Positions 60,180-64,000 of a stretch of DNA of 64,000 nucleotides are shown piece after piece. The position numbers were made by a program, and so were the translations under genes. How positions within the stretch are numbered: the stretch's first letter is position 1; every line of letters begins with the position of its first letter. This DNA comes from Catelliglobosispora koreensis DSM 44566. GTDB taxonomy: Bacteria; Actinomycetota; Actinomycetes; Mycobacteriales; Micromonosporaceae. The notes below the pieces were generated by a model. The model worked only from the letters and a program-made list of their open reading frames with translations. It did not search any database and was not told the origin of the DNA. Location: NCBI RefSeq assembly GCF_000379685.1, contig NZ_KB903259.1, positions 25,927-89,926 of the forward strand, given 5' to 3'.

Positions 60180-62756
60180 TTAGCCGGCCATCGCCTCAGC
60201 GGTGGTGCGCACCACCGTGCCGCGTGCGGCTAGCCATTGCACGAGCGCCGTGAAGTCGGCAAGCGTTACCGAATAGGCGTCACAGCGATCGCACACGCGA
60301 TGGAACACGATCTGCACCCAGCCACCGCCGTTGGTTTCCGCCGCGGTGACGTAGGACTGCATCGTGGCCAAGGTGGTGCCACTCTTCACGTTCGCCGGAG
60401 TTCTCGTGGCGAACGCGTCAACCGGTGGCAACGTTTCGGCGAACGTCCGCCGTCCGTCCACTCCAGACACTCCGCGCCCGGTCGTATATCCGCATTCCGC
60501 GACGATCTGTTTCGCCGCCGCGTCAAAGGCTCCGAACGGATATGCGAACGAGACCGCCGCATAACCTCGTGACGTGAGAGCCGCCCGGTCGTCACAGACT
60601 TGATGCCGCAACGCGTCGGGTTTGAGCTTCTTCAGATTGAGATGGTCCACCGTGTGACCCGTGATCTCGTTTCCGTTGGCGGCCAGTGTCGCGAGCTGTT
60701 CCCACGACAGCGAACCTGGTGTGCCGATGGTGCCGCTGTTGACGTAGAACGTCGCTCGCAGTCCGTGCGCGGCAAGCACTTCGTTCACCTGAAACTGGTC
60801 GGCCGACCCGTCATCGAACTGCAAACTGACTACTGTTCCAGCTGCCGTTGTCATCAGATTCGGCGTGGCCACTGGCGTCACCGTCTGCCAGGCGAACGCC
60901 AGCGGTGAGGCGGCCGTCAAGTCGATCGCCGGTTCGATGTTCGGATAGGACTCGACGTTGTCGAGGAACTTGCTTCCGTGCCCGTCAAAGGCACCGAAAC
61001 GGTTAGCCCCGCCCGGGGGACAGGCCCGTGTTCCGGTGACAGACCCGCGTCCCGTGATCGAGTTGGGTCCTTCCACCGCCGCGCCAACGAGTTGCGGCGC
61101 CGTGCCATCGAGCGTTCCCGCCAAGTTGGCGAGCTGATGATGCGGACAGTGTGGCCACACCTGTCCCGTACCGATGATGAACGACGAGCCCCAGGCGTTG
61201 GCGCCCAAGATGTTCCCGAGCCAGCGGTTGGCGTACACGCTATAGGAGTTGTTTCCCGTCAACGCGCCATACTCGGCCGCCATGACGGACAGGCCGGCAC
61301 CGTGACTGGTCGTGTCCCAGGTGTTCCAAGGGAATCCGAACCCGAAGGGCTCCGTGCCGCCCTGTGCGACGGCGCGGTCTAGGGCCGCCTTCAAGTCGGC
61401 CACGAGAGCGGCTCGCGTGACGGGCAAACCCACTTCCGAGCCAGCGGTGGTGATAGCGCGGTGCAACTCGTAGTGCGCGAGGCCCGAAACGTCGTACAAA
61501 TTAAGGGAATCTTTGGTTGTCACTCCAATATAGGCATTGGCCCAATGTGCCGCCTTCTGGAGGTAGAAAGCCGGATCGTTGTGGGGCAGTCCCGCTGGCG
61601 GCGGTCCAGCTTGCAGTGCGCGGGCAAGCTCGGCCGCACCCAGCTCCAGGTCATCACGCCACTCCGTCTCGGGATAGAACGAGAACGGGATGACGGTCAC
61701 CAGATTGCCGGACGGGTTCGTGTTCGCGAGATCGAAAATGTGCTGCCCTTTGAGCAGACACGAGTTCGCGTAGACTGGGTCGCTGACGCGCCAGATCTGA
61801 TAGCACAGAGCGAACGCTGCGGCCATTCTTCCGGCGAGGTTAGGGCTGATGAGGGTACCGGGTGAGTTGCTCCGGAAGACCGGCCGGTTGCGCAGATAGC
61901 GGTAACGCGGATCCGTTCCGCCGTAAGTGTCGTCGGCCTGCGGCAGCCGCCACACATCGTGATCGCCGTAGGTCTTCGCGTTCCCGCTGCCGATACCAAC
62001 CTGATAGTAGAGCACGCCGTTGGCGTCGTCCCACATCTTCAGCAGCCAGTCGTTGCCGTGCCTGACCTCGTTGGTGAAACTCCCCATCGCGGCAGGGAAA
62101 TCGCGGACTCCCACGGCTAGCAGATCCACCGTGTACGACGCTCCGTGCAGGAACTTCAAGTAATCGCCAGCGTCAGCCCAGCCGCCCGAGGCGTCGAGCG
62201 TCGCTCCGGTTGGCGTCAGATCGCCGGAGAACCGCCCAGAGGAGTTGACGTTGGGCGTGACGTAGGCCTTACCGTTCAGATCATTGAGATGCCCCGCAGC
62301 GGTCCGCAAAGCACTGGGGATGTAGTTCGGCCCGTCCCGCTGCACTTCGTAGTACTTCCGCGCGTTCGACAACGCCGTGGCATAGACAGCCGCTCCACTG
62401 CCGACAGTTACCGGCAGCGATGTCGCCGGAACACTGCCTGTGGTGCTGATGACGTATGTCCCGGCTGTGGTCACGGCGTCGAAGTCGATCGGGTGAACCG
62501 CTGGGAAAGCGCTGCTCCAGCTGCCAAGCGACGCGCCAACGGTTCCGGTTAGGACGGTCGTCCCCGAACTGGTCTTCACCGTGAACGGTGCTCCCGCCTG
62601 ACTGGCCGAGGCCATCAGGTAGGCGCGTTTGGGGCCGGTCGCCGAGTACCCCACCTGGTTGATCCTGATGTGCGCGGCATCCGCGGCGGCCGCTGGGACA
62701 GCGACCAGGAACGAAGCGGATAAGGCCATCAGGACGACTATGGGCAATTTCCTCAT
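60180..62756 (-). CDS. Secreted GH9 glycosidase fused to a polysaccharide-deacetylase-like domain
   Basis: The 858-residue protein has a signal peptide (about 1-26, LMALSASFLVAVPAAAA), an Ig-like CelD-N domain (about 28-118, IRINQVGYSATGPKRAYL), a GH9 catalytic domain (about 120-640) with GGWADAGDYLKF (Asp 195 and 198 as base), WPHCPHHQL and NIEPAIDLTAASPLAFAW (likely acid Glu), and a C-terminal NodB domain (about 660-858) with FDDGSADQF and TGHTVDHLNL. GH9 enzymes cut beta-1,4-glucans; NodB domains deacetylate. The fusion points to attack on a decorated polymer. ATG 62756 has GGAGG upstream. Confidence 0.92.
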   Translation of the reverse strand: MRKLPIVVLMALSASFLVAVPAAAADAAHIRINQVGYSATGPKRAYLMASASQAGAPFTVKTSSGTTVLTGTVGASLGSWSSAFPAVHPIDFDAVTTAGTYVISTTGSVPATSLPVTVGSGAAVYATALSNARKYYEVQRDGPNYIPSALRTAAGHLNDLNGKAYVTPNVNSSGRFSGDLTPTGATLDASGGWADAGDYLKFLHGASYTVDLLAVGVRDFPAAMGSFTNEVRHGNDWLLKMWDDANGVLYYQVGIGSGNAKTYGDHDVWRLPQADDTYGGTDPRYRYLRNRPVFRSNSPGTLISPNLAGRMAAAFALCYQIWRVSDPVYANSCLLKGQHIFDLANTNPSGNLVTVIPFSFYPETEWRDDLELGAAELARALQAGPPPAGLPHNDPAFYLQKAAHWANAYIGVTTKDSLNLYDVSGLAHYELHRAITTAGSEVGLPVTRAALVADLKAALDRAVAQGGTEPFGFGFPWNTWDTTSHGAGLSVMAAEYGALTGNNSYSVYANRWLGNILGANAWGSSFIIGTGQVWPHCPHHQLANLAGTLDGTAPQLVGAAVEGPNSITGRGSVTGTRACPPGGANRFGAFDGHGSKFLDNVESYPNIEPAIDLTAASPLAFAWQTVTPVATPNLMTTAAGTVVSLQFDDGSADQFQVNEVLAAHGLRATFYVNSGTIGTPGSLSWEQLATLAANGNEITGHTVDHLNLKKLKPDALRHQVCDDRAALTSRGYAAVSFAYPFGAFDAAAKQIVAECGYTTGRGVSGVDGRRTFAETLPPVDAFATRTPANVKSGTTLATMQSYVTAAETNGGGWVQIVFHRVCDRCDAYSVTLADFTALVQWLAARGTVVRTTAEAMAG

Positions 62757-62764
62757 GGTGCCTC

Positions 62765-62794
62765 CTAATAATTAGGCAGACTGACTAACAATTA
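62765..62794. promoter_or_regulatory. AT-rich tandem operator-like sequence before the GH9 gene
   Basis: CTAATAATTA (62765-62774) recurs as CTAACAATTA (62785-62794), exactly 20 bases apart. On the minus strand TTAGTCAGTCTGCCTAA also forms an inverted pair TTAG/CTAA with 17-base span. It overlaps the likely promoter of the leftward glycosidase gene and contrasts with the GC-rich surroundings. Confidence 0.5.
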
Positions 62795-62839
62795 AGGCAT
62801 TCATGAAGATCTTTAGCAAGAGCGGTTTAAAGTGGCCAG

Positions 62840-63829
62840 GTGCGAGAGCTTGCAGACCTCGACCTCATCGACTGGTCCGAATTGGAGCACGCCTACGGCG
62901 AGGCCGCCGACGTCCCGGACCTATTGCGATCACTCGACGGCGACCCCGAAGCGTTCGGTGACCTGCTAGGAGCCTTATGCCACCAGGGCCACCGCTACTC
63001 CGCCAGCGCCGCCGCCGTGCCCTTCCTCGCCGGCCTAGTCTCGAAGACGGATGATCCGCCTTTCGTCCTATCTGTACTGATGTCGCTCGGCTACCTCGCC
63101 ATCGGCGAAGACGACATCAACTCCTTCCCCGCCACCTGGGAAGCCCAAGGCACCGCCGACGCCGACGCGACAGCCGCCTACCTCGCCGTCCAACCCGAGA
63201 TCCCATCGCTTGCCGCTTTCATCGCCCACCCCGACGGCATGGTCTCGTCGGCCGCCATCTGGCTCGTCTCCTGGTTCCCAGCCTTGACCAGCCAAACGCT
63301 GCCCCTCGTCACCGCCGCACCCGCCTCCACCCCCCGCACCATCGCCCGCGGCCTCCTCCGCGACCCTTCCATCCTTCTAACCGATGCGATTGCGCCAGAC
63401 AGCGTGCCCTTCACCGAACCGGGCGCACAGGCCCGCGCTGTAACCGACCCGCTTCACCTTTCTCCGCTTGGCGACGTTCTGCTCTCGGGCTCAGGGCTTT
63501 CGGCGTCGGGCGAGCCAGTCGACAGTGCCGATCCCGAAGTTGCTGGCGAAGCCTGGCCTGAGGCAGTGGCAGCGATGTGTGTGGACCCAAGCGAGTCGTC
63601 ATTCGACCGTCTTGCTGCTTGTGCTCGCCTTCTGCGGGAACCGGAACTCACCGATCCCACGATTCCTTACATGCAAGGCGATGTAGCCAAGATTCTGGCC
63701 GCTGCTTTGCGTCTCGCACCGGCATCACGCCATTCTGAAGCCAAGCAAGCGATCCGCATCATCGCGAGCAGGCTGAAGGGATCAGGCACCGTTCACCTAA
63801 CCCGCATCCTTGAGGAACTCACGCCCTAG
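62840..63829 (+). CDS. HEAT-repeat-like hypothetical protein
   Basis: The 329-residue soluble protein starts LADLDLIDWSELEHAYGEAADVPDLL and contains HQGHRYSASAAAVPFLAGLVS, then alternating helical pairs as in HEAT/ARM-like actinobacterial proteins. The middle has an Ala/Asp-rich linker. No catalytic motif is visible. It starts at GTG 62840 without a clear ribosome-binding site, 83 bases from the divergent GH9 start. Function is unknown; family members often sit near secretion or toxin loci, which is only an impression. Confidence 0.7.
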   Translation: MRELADLDLIDWSELEHAYGEAADVPDLLRSLDGDPEAFGDLLGALCHQGHRYSASAAAVPFLAGLVSKTDDPPFVLSVLMSLGYLAIGEDDINSFPATWEAQGTADADATAAYLAVQPEIPSLAAFIAHPDGMVSSAAIWLVSWFPALTSQTLPLVTAAPASTPRTIARGLLRDPSILLTDAIAPDSVPFTEPGAQARAVTDPLHLSPLGDVLLSGSGLSASGEPVDSADPEVAGEAWPEAVAAMCVDPSESSFDRLAACARLLREPELTDPTIPYMQGDVAKILAAALRLAPASRHSEAKQAIRIIASRLKGSGTVHLTRILEELTP

Positions 63830-63830
63830 C

Positions 63831-63846
63831 CGAACGATCACGTTCG
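63831..63846. terminator. Short hairpin between convergent genes
   Basis: CGAACG and CGTTCG form a perfect six-base stem with an ATCA loop, directly after the HEAT-like stop and over the stop codon of the leftward HNH gene. It is short, so termination is uncertain. Confidence 0.4.
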
Positions 63847-64000
63847 TAAGTGGTAGAGGTTGCGTTGTGGTCTTTGTGTCGGGTCGGGCCATGCCGGTGG
63901 GGTGAATTCGGGGTGGCCGTTGTTGGTGATGGTGACGTGCCATTCGTTGTGGTGTAGGAGTCGGTGGTGGAAGCCGCAGATGAGGACGCTGTTGTTTAGG
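63838..64000 (-). CDS. DUF222/HNH endonuclease, C-terminal end (5' part outside window)
   Basis: The minus-strand frame from the right edge to the TGA at 63838 reads LNNSVLICGFHHRLLHHNEWHVT, then FTPPAWPDPTQRPQRN and LYHLRT. CGFHH is the last part of an HNH nuclease motif, and the P-x-Q-R-P-x-R-N ending is typical of the very common actinobacterial DUF222/13E12-type repeat proteins. Only about 53 residues are present. These genes are often duplicated and mobile. Confidence 0.8.
   Translation of the reverse strand, partial: LNNSVLICGFHHRLLHHNEWHVTITNNGHPEFTPPAWPDPTQRPQRNLYHLRT

Noticed and set aside
1..64000. CRISPR array, insertion sequence or prophage
   Set aside because: No regularly spaced repeats, transposase or phage structural genes were seen. 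The tandem repeat in metE is coding and the pair at 43525 has only two copies.

Overview
The window is high-GC DNA from an actinobacterium, probably a filamentous Streptosporangiales-type organism; that order-level guess is an inference from gene families (PPDK next to dgt-dnaG, a DUF222/HNH gene, a large secreted YD-repeat protein, DosR-type boxes), not from a marker gene. Coding density is high, with many GTG/TTG starts and 1- to 4-base stop/start overlaps. One tRNA (Asn) and no rRNA, CRISPR array or intact insertion sequence were seen.

Layout. 0-3.6 kb: end of an antiporter-like gene, two membrane proteins, an HTH regulator and a methyltransferase. 3.7-10.3 kb: housekeeping block with ppdK, a VOC protein, dgt, dnaG and a dnaG-linked hypothetical gene. 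10.3-13.96 kb: an ABC-2 exporter (one ATPase, two permeases), an orphan EboE-like TIM-barrel gene and a small YtxH-like membrane protein. 14.1 kb: tRNA-Asn with a strong terminator.

14.4-35.9 kb is the most interesting part: a dormancy/hypoxia-type island. It holds tandem universal stress proteins, an Hsp20, a CapA-like protein, a phosphoribosyltransferase-hydrolase fusion (Rv0571c type), an Rv2629-type eRF1-like protein, DUF1918 and DUF1540 proteins, a BON-domain protein, a zinc alcohol dehydrogenase, a Glu/Leu/Phe/Val dehydrogenase and a two-gene NADH-linked formate dehydrogenase. Four palindromes close to the mycobacterial DosR/DevR box lie just upstream of members, and one (20690-20709) has a perfect 14-bp core. 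DosR and DosS themselves are not in the window. The island also holds decaying genes: a frameshifted acyltransferase, a universal-stress remnant and a frame-split hypothetical gene.

35.9-43.5 kb: a LAL-type LuxR regulator with a 59-residue membrane protein, a class A penicillin-binding protein, a methyltransferase and an MFS exporter. 43.6-50.4 kb: a 2092-residue secreted YD/RHS-repeat protein with a C-terminal tip, followed 12 bases later by a small lipoprotein (candidate toxin/immunity-like pair). 50.5-53.8 kb: a LysR regulator divergent from metE, whose interdomain linker carries a degenerate pentapeptide repeat. 53.9-60.1 kb: a tripartite tricarboxylate transporter (tctCBA) with a convergent CitA/CitB-type two-component system and a second TctC-like lipoprotein divergent from the kinase. 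60.2-64 kb: a secreted GH9-deacetylase fusion, a HEAT-like protein and the end of an HNH endonuclease gene.
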